Assembly (NCBI GenBank): GCA_050084515.1
Contig: CM114275.1
Location: forward strand, 18,972,001-19,036,000
Source of the DNA: Blasia pusilla
Lineage: Eukaryota > Marchantiophyta > Marchantiopsida > Blasiales
DNA: 64,000 bases
Direction of reading: 5' to 3'
In this document: in pieces, positions 35,313-45,294 of the stretch
Layout: each line of letters begins with the position of its first letter
Numbering within the stretch: position 1 is the first letter of the stretch
Made by a program: the position numbers and the translations under genes
Notes under the pieces: model-generated
The model's input: the letters and a program-made list of their open reading frames with translations, nothing else
Told to the model about the DNA's origin: nothing
Databases searched by the model: none

Positions 35313-35674
35313 TGTTAGTCTTCTTTGGCAACACCTACTAGCACCACTTATAGTGGCTTCCTAATATTGAAGATTGAGTTACAGTCAAGCTCATGAGACA
35401 CCTGAACTGCTACATTTGGCACTCACACGAAGTAGGGAAACTTAATCTTGGTTAGTCAGTTAAGCACCATTATCTTAACTAGGGTTAGTTAATCACAGTT
35501 AGGCTAACTCGAGATTATGGTTAAGGATAGGTTTAGGGTTGCTTGTACATACCCTATATAATTGAGAAGAGGACCATCCTCCACTTATTCTCTCATTGCA
35601 AATTTCGTTCTCCATGGTGGTGTGTGTGTGTGAGAGCAGTCTTTCACCAATTATGCTTGTTTAGTAGTTTTCCA
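35313..35674 (+). repeat. 5' LTR of a Ty1/copia element
   Basis: The right end is fixed by CA at 35673-35674, two bases before the primer-binding site. The left end is a candidate TGTTAG at 35313; no partner LTR is present to confirm it. A TATA box lies at 35555-35561. Confidence 0.6.
35555..35561 (+). promoter_or_regulatory. TATA box in copia LTR
   Basis: TATATAA about 115 bp before the LTR end, a normal place for the element promoter. Confidence 0.6.
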
Positions 35675-35676
35675 TA

Positions 35677-35688
35677 TGGTATTAGAGC
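35677..35688 (+). other. Primer-binding site, initiator Met tRNA type
   Basis: TGGTATTAGAGC differs at one base from the usual plant copia PBS TGGTATCAGAGC. It primes minus-strand cDNA synthesis. Confidence 0.85.
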
Positions 35689-36160
35689 GGGAGGAGAACA
35701 TCATTTAAAATACTTGGTGTTGGAAGAGAGAAGAGAGGCAAGAAAGGCACAGTTTCAGTTTGGGAGAAGGAAATTTTACTCTCAGCTCAGTGGGTGCAGA
35801 TTTCAAGTGGAGCTTTGATGGTCATAAAACTTTGGAGGCATTTTTTAGCGCTTTCCGGGTCGAGTCAATCGTCAAAGTTCACTGCGACTAGAATGACGCC
35901 AAAAGCTCATTCTTATCGTCTTCTACAATTCATCGAGAGCTTTCCAACGTACCCAAAATTGCTGGATTCTGACACTCTGAGCTCCTGCAGCAGCAAAGTT
36001 GTGCAGTTTGCTCTTTACAGGCCAATTTCGACTAGTTCTTTCATACAGTTGATCAATTTTGGCAAATTTTAGGTCAACTTTTGTATAGGAGTGGTCTATG
36101 GTTCAATTGGAGCAGTAGAAAGCCTGAAATTATATTTTTTTGTGCGTGAAATCGTTTATC

Positions 36161-37310
36161 ATGGAGTATTCCTCAACAGCAATCACACGCGAAAAGGTAG
36201 ACAAGCATAATTACAATTTCTGAAAGTTTCGCATGAAATAATTTCTCATGGGTCAAGAACTATGGGAGCTTGTCACAGGTGATGAGGCCAAGCCTGAAGG
36301 TGACTCAACAGACTTGAATGTTCGCGCTTGGAACAAACGCGCAAGGCAAGTAATCCACTACATTTCAATAACGATATGTTTGCCAATGATAGGTCACATC
36401 CAAGATGTTGATTTTCCAAAGGAGGCCTGGGATGCATTGGAAAAGTTGTTCCAGACATCTACAAAGGCTAGAAAGCTTCAATTGAAATAGCAATTGACTC
36501 AAGTGAGGAAATAATCGCAGAGCATCAATGATTATATTTTGAGTATCAGACATATTGTTGATCAGTTGAATAGCATTGGAGTGACAGTAGAAGATGATGA
36601 TCTGATCTTATTCACTCTTCAAGGCCTTCCAAAGGAATACAAGTCCTTCGAGACCTCTATCTCTGTGAGAGAGAAGTATCCAACCTTTCAAGAGTTAGTT
36701 CCTCTATTGATCAGTGAAGAGATGCGCCTAGTAAGTAGCGATAGCTCGTCTAGTCTGCAAGAGAGTGCGCTATTTGCACGTTATGGATCAAACAGAGGCA
36801 GGGGTCGTGGCAAAAACTTCCATGGTCATGATGGATATCAAGCATATGGAGGAAGAGACACTCAATATAATATCACTCAATCAACTACGAACCAGTACGA
36901 GACACAATCACATGGTGGTGATGGTGGAAATCATTGGGGTCGAGGTCAACAGCAGAGGGTCCCTGGATCTTGCACTTATTGTGGGATCAAGAGTCACTAT
37001 GCAAATTTTTGCTTCAAGAAGAAGGCAGATATGAGAATAGAAGCCTTATAGCAACAAAACTATGTGGAGCAACAACACCAAGAGTAGTACCAAGAACAAC
37101 AACATTCACAAACGGAGCATCTCTTGGTCATGACTCATCATTTGGAAGCAATGGTCAAGAAAGACTCGACAACAGATTGGTACATTGACTCGAGTGCATC
37201 ACAAGCGAAATGATTTTGTAGTTTGGAGTCGGTCAAAGATCCTGCAATTGTGCTCACAGGAGATGACACTCAACATCATATCACGCATACTGGTAAAGTT
37301 CGAGCCTAGG
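36161..37310 (+). pseudogene. Copia gag and start of protease, truncated
   Basis: Starts at ATG 36161. The frame holds KHNYNF, a stop where Trp is expected, KFRMK, a stop where Gln is expected, then FLMGQELWELV, DAWDALEKLF-like text and SINDYILSIRHIVDQL. A basic RGRGRGK linker precedes the zinc knuckle CTYCGIKSHYANFC (C-x2-C-x4-H-x4-C, near 36975). The protease site appears as DWYIDSSASQ near 37170, with Ser in place of the catalytic-loop Gly. Homology to copia ends at about 37310, where gypsy copy A sequence begins. Integrase, RT and the 3' LTR are absent. Confidence 0.85.
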
Positions 37311-37317
37311 ATGGCAC

Positions 37318-37650
37318 TACCCACATTTGTGAGTTTTCCCTCGTCACATGCCTACAGGGAAGGTGGTCCCGGGCTTGTGTGGGATTCTCATGTGCGAAAG
37401 TTGGTGGAGCCTAACGCTGATGATAGAGAGCGTGCGATGGGATTTGCTACTGGTGTGACATCGGTTGCTTCCATTTCTGGGGCTTCACGACGTCATGTGT
37501 TGGGTCAGGCCATGGACCTGAATTGTTTGACTTGGATTTTGAGTCTTGGTATGGCCGAGCAGCGTCGACTTCGGACTATGTCCATCCCTTGTGATGAGCT
37601 CGATGGCTACCGGGACGGTAGAGGCATCGGCTGGGGGCGAGGAGGGTAGT
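37318..37650 (+). pseudogene. C-terminal part of DNA methyltransferase, copy A
   Basis: Frame with VWDSHVRKLVEPNA, ERAMGFATGVTS, then RRHVLGQAMDLNCLTWI. This corresponds to methyltransferase motifs IX-X (the R-x-x-LG-A-x-x-N pattern that closes the fold). Matching blocks occur in C (53771-53640) and, scrambled, in B (49120-49220). The catalytic half was lost at the copia junction. Confidence 0.7.
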
Positions 37651-37819
37651 ATTTTTCATCCTTGGAGTAAATGGGATGTAATGGCTGGGCATGTGGAGTT
37701 GGTTGCTCATGCTGGTGGAGGAGTTATTTGCTTAGGTGATGGTGTAGCTAAGGGTGTACTATCTTGTGAGGGGATTGCGTAGCAGCCAATGGCATCGTCC
37801 TCTCTCTCTAGTGTGCCAG

Positions 37820-39406
37820 TGGAGGAGACTTGGGAGCCATTACTTGGGCCCAAGCTTACGGGAGGTGAGAAACGATGCTTGACATAGTTCCTACGTGCTT
37901 ATAGGAGTTTTTTTTGCTTTTAGCATGAAGGAGTTGGGTGCTTTGGTTGGACCCGATATACGGATTGATTTGGCTCTTGATACGTCAATCTTCCTTCGTC
38001 CCTACCGATAAAGTGATATGGAGAGGGACCTGATTTAGAGTAGGACGTTGGACCTTTTGGAGGCTGGATTAGTGGAGTTATTGCGTAGAGAGTATGCATC
38101 AGCCACTGTCATGCCTGCTAAAAAGGATGTGCATGGCAACTACACGGATAGGCGGATGTGTGGAGATTACCGTCCTATCAATCGGCAGACCAAGGCTGAT
38201 AGGTATGCCATGCCTATAGTTGAGGAGATCTTTGATGTGGTGGGACACGCAAAGATTTTCAGTACTTTGGATCTTCAGGCAGGATACCATCAGTTGCCGA
38301 TTCGAGAGAGTGACAAGGGCAAGACAACATTTTAGGGTGTCAAATCTCAAGGCAAGGATTGTTTGTACCAGTGGAAATTCTTACCCTTTGGGTTGAAGAA
38401 TGCACCTCCCGAGTTTCACAGAGTGATGGACAGGATCCTAGCAGGGTTGGATTTGGTTCGGTGTTACATTGATGATATCTTGGTGTTCAGTAGCACGGTG
38501 GAGGAGCATCAGATACATTTGCAGATGGTGTTTGAGCGGTTGAAAGCTCATGGTCTACGTTTGCATCCAGGAAAGTGTAAGTTCTTCCATGAGGATGTTG
38601 AATACTTGGGTCATGTGATCTATCCAGGTGGTTTGGGAGTTCAGCAAGCAAAGGTGGAGGCTATTGCACTTATTCCTCGTCCGGTAGATGTGAGTAGAGT
38701 TCGAGCATTCATGGGATTGGCGAACTACTATCGGAGGTATGTGAAGGGATTTAGTGCTATGGCAAAGCCTTTGAACCACTTGTTGAAATCAGATCAGGAG
38801 TGGCACTGGGGAGATGATCAAGAGAGAGCTTTTGTGGAGCTCAAGGCCCAGTTGGTGGTGGCGCCTATCTTGAGGAGACCTATAAGAGGGCGCCCATTTC
38901 AGTTACACACTAATTCGAGTAGGTTGGGACTTGGAGCAGTGTTGATACAACATGATGATGAGCACATGGAGTTTGTGGTGGCCTATGCAAGTCGTTCGAA
39001 TAATGCAGCGGAGTCGCGCTACAGTTCATATGAGGGAGAGTGCTTGGCAGTAGTGTGGGTTGTGGCACACTTAAGGTTTTACTTGTTTGGCACACAGTTT
39101 ACCCTTGTTACTGATCACCAGCCGCTCAAGTGGTTGATGGAGTTTAACAAGCTTACAGGGAAGCTTGCACGGTGGGCTCTTATCTTACAGAAGTATGACT
39201 TCCAAGTGGTACATAGACCTGGAGTTGCCAACCTTGATGCTGATGGGTTGAGTAGGAACCCATGTACTAGCCAAGAGGATGCAAGTGAGGCTAGATGGCA
39301 TGGCGAGGTTGATGAGGAGATGGTGCCAGGTTGGCATGCATCCGCCTTTTTATGTTGGTTAGGGATGGACTCTAGTATGGAGGACCATATGACATCTTAC
39401 TCCTAA
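37820..39406 (+). pseudogene. Reverse transcriptase and RNase H, copy A
   Basis: Copies element RNA to DNA and degrades the RNA strand. The RT segment starts with the ETWEPLLGPKL and FLRAYRS blocks. It continues in one frame from 38048: MCGDYRPINRQT, FSTLDLQAGYHQLP, a TAG at 38333, FLPFGLKNAPPEFHRVMD and the catalytic YIDDILVFS (about 38468-38494). Then come the RT/RNase H connection VRAFMGLANYYRRY and RNase H with the motif HTNSS (catalytic Asp replaced by Asn), SYEGECLAVVW, VTDHQPLKWL and DADGLSRNP. Length and motif order fit Ty3/gypsy pol. Confidence 0.92.
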
Positions 39407-39458
39407 GGTTGGAGATGGTGGTACGGATTATCGTGATATTCATGATGATGCGTTAGTA

Positions 39459-40877
39459 TTGGAGTTCCTACGGACCAGTAGGGTGCCAGGCATAGTGAGT
39501 GCCAAGGAGCAAGACTGTGTTCTTCAACGTGCTAAGAGGTATCGATTGGAGGGAACACATATTCTCCATGTGTGGGAGGATGATAGAGTACGAGTAGTGC
39601 CGCATTTGGCTCAGAGAGAGCGCATTGTGCGACATGCCCATGAGGAGTTGGGACATTTTGGGGTAAAGCGTACGTATAGCTTACTCCTTGGTCAGTATTG
39701 GTGGCGTGGCATGCATACTTAGGTGCAGCAGTTGGTGTCATGTTGTATGGTTTGTGACCAGGTGAGGGCATCATTCAATGCCCCTACACCACAGTTACAC
39801 CCCTTTCCTATTATCGGGTTGGATTACCGTTGGAGTGTGGATTTTTCGGGACCGTTACCGTTGATTGTACGACACCATCCATATGTGTTGGTGATGGTGG
39901 AGCACTTCTCTAAGTGGATTGAGTTGGTGGCATTACCTGACAAGGCAAGTGAGGGAACGGCGTATGCATTTCTTGATAGAGTGCTTAGTCATTTTGGTGC
40001 ACCAGCTGAAGTGCTGACCAACCAGGGTATAGAGTTTCAGGGTGAGTTTCAGGTCTTGTGTGACAAGGCGTTGATTGATCATCGGACCACGTCTCGAGAT
40101 CATCCAGAGGCAGATGGTTTGGCTAAGCGTGTGGTTCAGACGGTGAAGAGGACATTGCGCAAGTATGGCCTACAGAAGGGGCATCTTGGAGACTGGGATA
40201 TTCATTTGCCATGGTTAGCCATGGGGTATAAGTTCAGTCGCCAAGCATCCTTGGCTTCCTTCTCACCTTATTTTCTGTTATACGGTCGAGATCCAGACTT
40301 GCCAACAACAATTTTTTGGGAGTCTAGTGAGGTGGTGAACCTTGATGACCCAGAGATATGGATGAGAGTGTGTTCTCAGCGAGCAGAGCTCTTTCGGAGA
40401 GTTATGCCAACAGCCTTTGAGAATCTTGCCGTTGCTCAACATAGGGATACGTTGCGGTATGCAACCATTCGGGGTGGAAGTTATCGACCATCGATTCGTA
40501 GGTTCCATGTGGGGGACTATGTCTATTTGCAGCTGATTGCACCGACAACGTTGGATGTGACGGCAGGCCGCACTATTTTACGAGTGCGCAAGGTATTAGC
40601 TTCTGGAGTTCTCAGGTTGGAGGGTCGTGATGGAGTTGTTTGGAAGGACCATATGCGTAATTGTGCACCATGTCGCCTTCCAAATGTGGATGGTACTGTT
40701 GACCCAAGCTTAGCGATGATACGTGCTAGCTTGAGGTGCATGTTGTGTGGGTCTGCTGGTAACGCAACCCATATGTTGTTGTGTGATCGTTGTTCTAGGG
40801 GTTGGCACATGATGTGTTTGACTCCACGTATGGATATTGTTCCTACTGGAAGGTGGGTTTGTCCTCGATATACTTAG
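39459..40877 (+). pseudogene. Integrase with C-terminal PHD finger, copy A
   Basis: One frame with a single TAG at 39720. The N-terminal zinc domain has H-x3-H (HAHEELGH) and C-x2-C (CMVC). In the core (numbering from 39723) the three catalytic positions read Asp40 (WSVDFSGP), Asn100 (VLTNQG) and Lys135 (DGLAKR). Copy B has Asp and Glu at the last two, so this copy is dead. A basic/beta C-terminal domain (FHVGDYVYLQ, TILRVRKVL) follows. The last 48 residues form a PHD finger: CMLC, LLCDRC, GWHMMC and WVCPRY, where the final Cys has become Tyr. PHD fingers usually read histone H3 tails; the normal plant gypsy counterpart at this position would be a chromodomain. Confidence 0.88.
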
Positions 40878-41039
40878 GAGAGGTAGATGACTTGATCTTT
40901 GCATGATATGGATTACATATAGGCGACTAACGATGAGGTAACCTAGCACCAAGCCTTCTGATTCGTGCACCCAAGAAGGTGTATAGCATGTAGTAGATGT
41001 ATAGGGCTACCTGGGAGTTAGAAGGACCTAACCTCCAGT

Positions 41040-41638
41040 TAGGGGGGCGAATTGTGGTACACTTGAATTTGTGGATGCTCTCGTCTATGTTATGTATGTA
41101 TGTGAGTATGGTATGTCAACGATATATGTTGTATGATGATGTGGATTTGCATGGTAGCTGTCATGACCATACGGATTATGTCGTAGAGTATAGTGTGCTA
41201 GTAGAGGCCATATCTTATGTAGGGCCGTAGTGTCTAGGTAGAGATGCGGTTTCATACATAGGGTTAGGGGTTACTCCGTTGAGGGTGACTTTTCCAGTAG
41301 GGCTCGCTCTTAGGTTGGAGGATATAGTGTAGAGTGCACTCAAAGAACAGTTAGTTCTTTGAGTTGAGCCTATTGCATTGGGAGTTAACCTTGGCTAGTG
41401 AGTAGAGCTCTTGGCTATGGTGGTTCCCGCAAGCTTCGACCTAGATTCTCCCATCGTGGAGTGGGTTTGGCTCGATTGTATGTGATTCTATACGTGTTTT
41501 ATGACAAAGATGGGTCTTTTCACGGATTTCAGTTGTGGTACACTTGTGTTTGTGGATGCTCTCGTCTATGTTATGTATGTATGTGAGTATGGTATGTCAA
41601 CGATGTATGTTGTATGACGATGTGGATTCGCACGACAT
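41040..41638 (+). repeat. Polypurine tract and LTR end of copy A, partly duplicated
   Basis: AGGGGGGCGA at 41041-41050 is followed by TGTGGTACACTTG at 41053. A TGTCATGACC site lies at 41159 and a CA end at 41530-41531. After two bases the block TGTGGTACACTTG begins again at 41534 and continues to 41638, about 100 bp nearly identical to 41053-41158. This reads as an LTR followed head-to-tail by the start of another. The LTR body (41159-41531) differs from the LTRs of the other copies. Confidence 0.65.
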
Positions 41639-42003
41639 CCTTGACCTCATGAGGCTTTCTTCCAGTATCTGCGGAGGCGCTCTACAAGATCTTGCTGATC
41701 TATCCTAAAAGACATGACAACTATCGTACGCATACACATCGCTACAAAACATACATTGTTGTCACTAAACACACACATAAACAGGCACGATCCCATGCTA
41801 ACTCATGGCATCCAAAAAACGAGATGGGAAGTACCAAATTATCTTCAATCGCCCCCCTAGCTGGTGGTTAGGTCTCTTTGACTCCCGATAGCCCTCCTTA
41901 CCTACCATCACATACATCTCTCAGACGCTAGGAGCAAAAAGGTCGGGTGCTCATGTGGCCTCATCGTTAGTCATCTTCTTGTCATCCATGTCATAGACAC
42001 AAG

Positions 42004-42351
42004 TCAGAATCTAGAATAACCTACTCTATGTACATCTAGGACACATCCATCGTCCCTAAGGACTCTAGTGAGAGGTGACGTCAAACATGCCATATGCCAT
42101 CCTCTCGAACATCCATCACAGACTAGCAGCGTGGCTGCACCACAGACAGAATCACACAACATACATTGCAAGCATGCATAAACTATTGCTAAGCTTGGAT
42201 CAATTGTACCGTCAGTGTTAGGAAGGTGATATGACGCACAGTTACGCACATGATCCTTCCAAACCATACCATCGCGTCCCTCCAATAAGAGAACACCAAA
42301 TGGAAAAATCTCACGCACTCTCAAGATAGTGCGCCATGCAATCACATCCAA
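42004..42351 (-). pseudogene. Integrase C-terminus and PHD finger, copy F
   Basis: The frame reads TILRVREIFPFGVLLLEGRD, WKDHVRNCASYHLPN, then the PHD finger CMLCDSVCG, LLVCDGCSRGWHMACL. The first six zinc ligands are intact. A frameshift then garbles the final pair, so the W-x-C-P-x-C end is out of frame. It confirms that the PHD finger is a regular part of this pol, not a private insertion in copy A. Confidence 0.85.
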
Positions 42352-42582
42352 CGTCGTGGGTGCCGTTTAGGGTTCAAGATGATCTCGCGATGTGGTGCGC
42401 TGTTCAATCAGCGCCAGATCACACAAGGTCTAAAACTCCCCGCGAAACTCCGTACTGTGGTCTATCAACACCTCAGCTGGTGCCCTATAATGACTCAACA
42501 CTCAATCTAGGAAGGCATACGCTTCTCCCTCACTCCCTTTCTCAGACAAGGCAACCAACTCTATCCACTTCGAGAAGTGCTC

Positions 42583-42634
42583 GATCATTACCAACACAGT
42601 GAAGTGAGAGCAGATCACTGTGTTGGTAATGATC
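42583..42634. repeat. Perfect 20-bp hairpin in copy F integrase
   Basis: 42583-42602 and 42615-42634 are perfect reverse complements around a 12-bp loop. A second, interlocked pair (TGAGAGCAG at 42605-42613 and CTGCTCTCA at 42635-42643) follows. The outer arm is normal integrase sequence (the V-L-V-M-x-E-H-F-S-K-W region). Beyond the hairpin, 42644-42915 does not match the family. Confidence 0.95.
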
Positions 42635-42915
42635 CTGCTCTCAAGCACCCACTGTGCTCGCGATGGGACTAGAACGCAGGTACTCCAAGACTACTCCATA
42701 GTCGTGAATGTCTCGGCTACCTGTTGTTTCCTCACCAGCCTGTGGATCTAAGGACTCTCCGTTAGACCTTGCCATCGAAGTCTCAACAATATGGCTTTAC
42801 ATAGCCAACAAGCCCAAAAAGGTTGACACGTGCCATTGTGGCACCAACTCCTCATCACTCTCTCCATGCCAACGAGCTCCGGTCGCATCCTGTTGACTCG
42901 GACATGGGTTACAGC

Positions 42916-43388
42916 TCAAACCATCTGCATCTTGGTTGAGTGTCCTAGGTCTATACACCACCTAGAAATCATACCCCACCTTGCATGCTTCACCTCTACA
43001 ACGTTCTTCAAGCCACTAGCGTAAACCACCACGAACTCTTTACCCAAGTCCCAACATGCTCCAATTGCTATGCAACAGGAAAGATGCCCCTTGATCGGTC
43101 TCCTCAATATAGGCATGGACGTCAATCTGTCCTTGAGCAGCTGAAATGCTCTCTCTTGCTAATCCCCCCAGTGCCACTCTTGATGCACCTTGGACAGAAA
43201 GGTTAGCGGCTTTGCAATTGAACTGAAACCCTTGACGTATCGTCGATATAAGTTCGCCAATCCCATGAATGCACGAACTTGACTCACATTTGTAGGGCGT
43301 GGAATGCATGAAATAGTTTCTACCTTCATGTGGTAAACACCAAGGCCACATGGATATATGGTATGACCTAGGTACTCAATCTAGCCGA
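42916..43388 (-). pseudogene. RT tail and RNase H, copy F
   Basis: Frames with IEYLGHTIYP, VRAFMGLANLYRRYVKGF and SIAKPLTFL, then PILRRPIKG and KEFVVVYASGL. Frame changes and a deletion after the RNase H start leave no working enzyme. Confidence 0.8.
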
Positions 43389-43393
43389 AGATA

Positions 43394-45294
43394 TCAAAAC
43401 TTTTAGGATAGATCGGTGAGATCTAGTAGAGGAGTACTGGCTCAAGAGGTTCATGATGACCTATTGAGGCCCCAAGAAACCTGAGAGAGCAAGTTTCCCT
43501 TTCGTTTCGGCTCATTTGGAGCCATATTGAGGGACTTACTATTTTAGGTAAATACCATTTTGAGTATATGGTCGACTTTTGATTTTTGCCTCTCATTAGC
43601 AAAGTGGGTTTGGTTTGACATTGAGAGAGACATGTGGGAGTGCACACATGTGAGAATTATGGTATTGTGAGAGAGATTCGATCTTGATTTACAAAGAGAG
43701 AATGATATGAGTGAGAGAGCTTCATGGGGAATCTCGTTGGTCACTCGCAGGTTTTGCAGGTTGGGGATCGTATTCCCCATTTAGGGGTTCATGGGACTGA
43801 TCACTGGAGCCGGAGCTGCTCATTTTTTTATGTTTCCTTTGCCGATTTTCCATGTACTAGAGTGGCGCGCGGAAGCGCTGCCCAATTTTTGATAGGGATT
43901 GAGTTGAGTTTGGGGGCAAATTTCTCTATGCAGGTGCTCTCGGGAGCACCATGTAGCTTGCTGATTTTTATTTTCACAGGTTTTACATCTTCCTTGGGAG
44001 AAATCAGTGCGGAAGCGCTGCCAAATTTGGTGTAAGAGAAAGAGACGTTGGGGTTTACGACAGTCCGTGTCACTTTTTACTAGAATTTTTGATTCAAAAT
44101 ATTTTTTGATATTGTGATAGATCATGAAGTTTTGCATGTTGTGCAACAAACAATGTGCAATTTGGAGTTTCGAGCACAACGTTATGGTCAATCTTGCAAA
44201 ATTTCCATTGCTAGGCGATTTTTATGGTTAAATTGTTCAAACCCTAAACCAGCCGCCGCACGGGCGGCGGCCGTCACCATCATAGTCACTAACAGCGGTC
44301 TACCGTTGATAGTCAACCACCATCATCAAAATTCAACCATCATCGTCGAAGGTCAACTGTCATTGTCAACCGTCACCATCAACAGTCCACCGTGCACCGT
44401 CGGCCGCCGTCGTCGCCTAGCACTTCGGCCGTTATCAACCCTTGGTTGCCATTGCCGCCATTACAGAGTGGAGGGTCTTCCACGACAACCGTTCATTCTC
44501 TCACTTGCGCCACCACCACGTACTTTATTTTGGCCGCCACCGTCACCGCAATTTCATCATCAACCTGTGATGGCTAGTGACCTTGGTGTTTGAGTTTTCA
44601 TTTCATGCTGCTATGTTGTAATTGGTAACCGCTCCACGACGATCAAGTACCATTTCCTGACGCTCGTAGCCGATTGCCGCTCGTGGCCGCATCGCACCGT
44701 CTTGATCGCGGAGCTGCTGCTTCACTAAGGAGCAGAGCGTGGGAATTGCTAATTGAGGAGGGTATGCCGTCGAGTGCCGCACCCCATTCCCGAGTGTCGT
44801 GCCGTTTGTAGGCGTTCCGTGCCGCCAGTGCCGCACCAGACCGCTAGACCTGCACCGCACATCAAGGAGGTTTGAGCAACCTCAGTACGAGAGGAGTACG
44901 ACTTGCTGATTGGAGGAGATATCTTCACGACCAAGTTAGGGTCGAGATTTGCAATTCCCAAGGAGCGACATCGACATTATTGTGAGGGTATCCATTCTGG
45001 TCTCTTACCCTGCACGTGTGAGGGATTTCCATGTATTGGGAAGTTATTTCGGATATAAGGTTTTGTGCTGATGCTGAGAGCATCAATGATGTATGGGTTA
45101 GGGGACATAGACCTATGTGGGATGTCTCGAGTTGAGGATGGCTTTTCGATCAGACGATAGATCAGTTGATTTGCGGGAGCACGCCGCTTGTTGCCGCATA
45201 ACACACGTCTCAGTGAGAGAGGGTAGATTGAGTGCCGCATGTTTAGTTTGAATGATTGAGGGATTACTCGTGAGATTGAAAATGATGCTGTGAG
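43394..45294 (+). other. 5' LTR and long leader of copy B
   Basis: The LTR block (AGGATAGATCGGTGAGATC, then the TTTCGGCTCATTTGGAGCC core) is followed by two similar GCGGAAGCGCTGCC-type segments (43865, 44010). A GC-rich tract at 44250-44860 is full of GCCGC words, including a GCCGCCGCACGGGCGGCGGC inverted repeat near 44255. Short frames in the leader (for example 44114-44593) are not conserved as protein. The LTR-leader border and the primer-binding site are not resolved; TGGTAACCGCTC near 44626 (TGGTAGCCGCTC in D) is a weak PBS candidate. Confidence 0.6.

Larger units (their letters stand above)
37311..41531 (+). mobile_element. Ty3/gypsy copy A, 3' two-thirds (DNMT tail to LTR)
   Basis: Begins inside the methyltransferase domain, directly abutting truncated copia sequence, and continues through RT, RNase H, integrase, PHD finger, polypurine tract and an LTR. 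It is the best-preserved pol of the family in the window. Lesions: in-frame TAG at 38333 and 39720, a frameshift near 39410, and substituted catalytic residues in RNase H and integrase. Confidence 0.9.
41640..43388 (-). mobile_element. Ty3/gypsy copy F, 3' part, rearranged
   Basis: Minus-strand copy running from RT (43388) through RNase H, a shortened integrase and PHD finger to a polypurine tract (CTAGGGGGGCGA, 41862-41851) and a short LTR piece (TGTCATGTC at 41719). Both ends are truncated: against A's LTR at 41639 and against B's LTR at 43390. Internal deletions remove much of RNase H and of the integrase core. It sits tail-to-tail with copy A. Confidence 0.85.

Noticed and set aside
44114-44593. 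159-codon open frame in the copy B leader
   Set aside because: Follows GC-rich, CAC/CCG-biased sequence; not conserved as protein in D, E or C.
44626-44645. TGGTAACCGCTC as the gypsy primer-binding site
   Set aside because: Starts with TGG and recurs in D and C, but no CA-ended LTR precedes it and I cannot match a tRNA 3' end with confidence.
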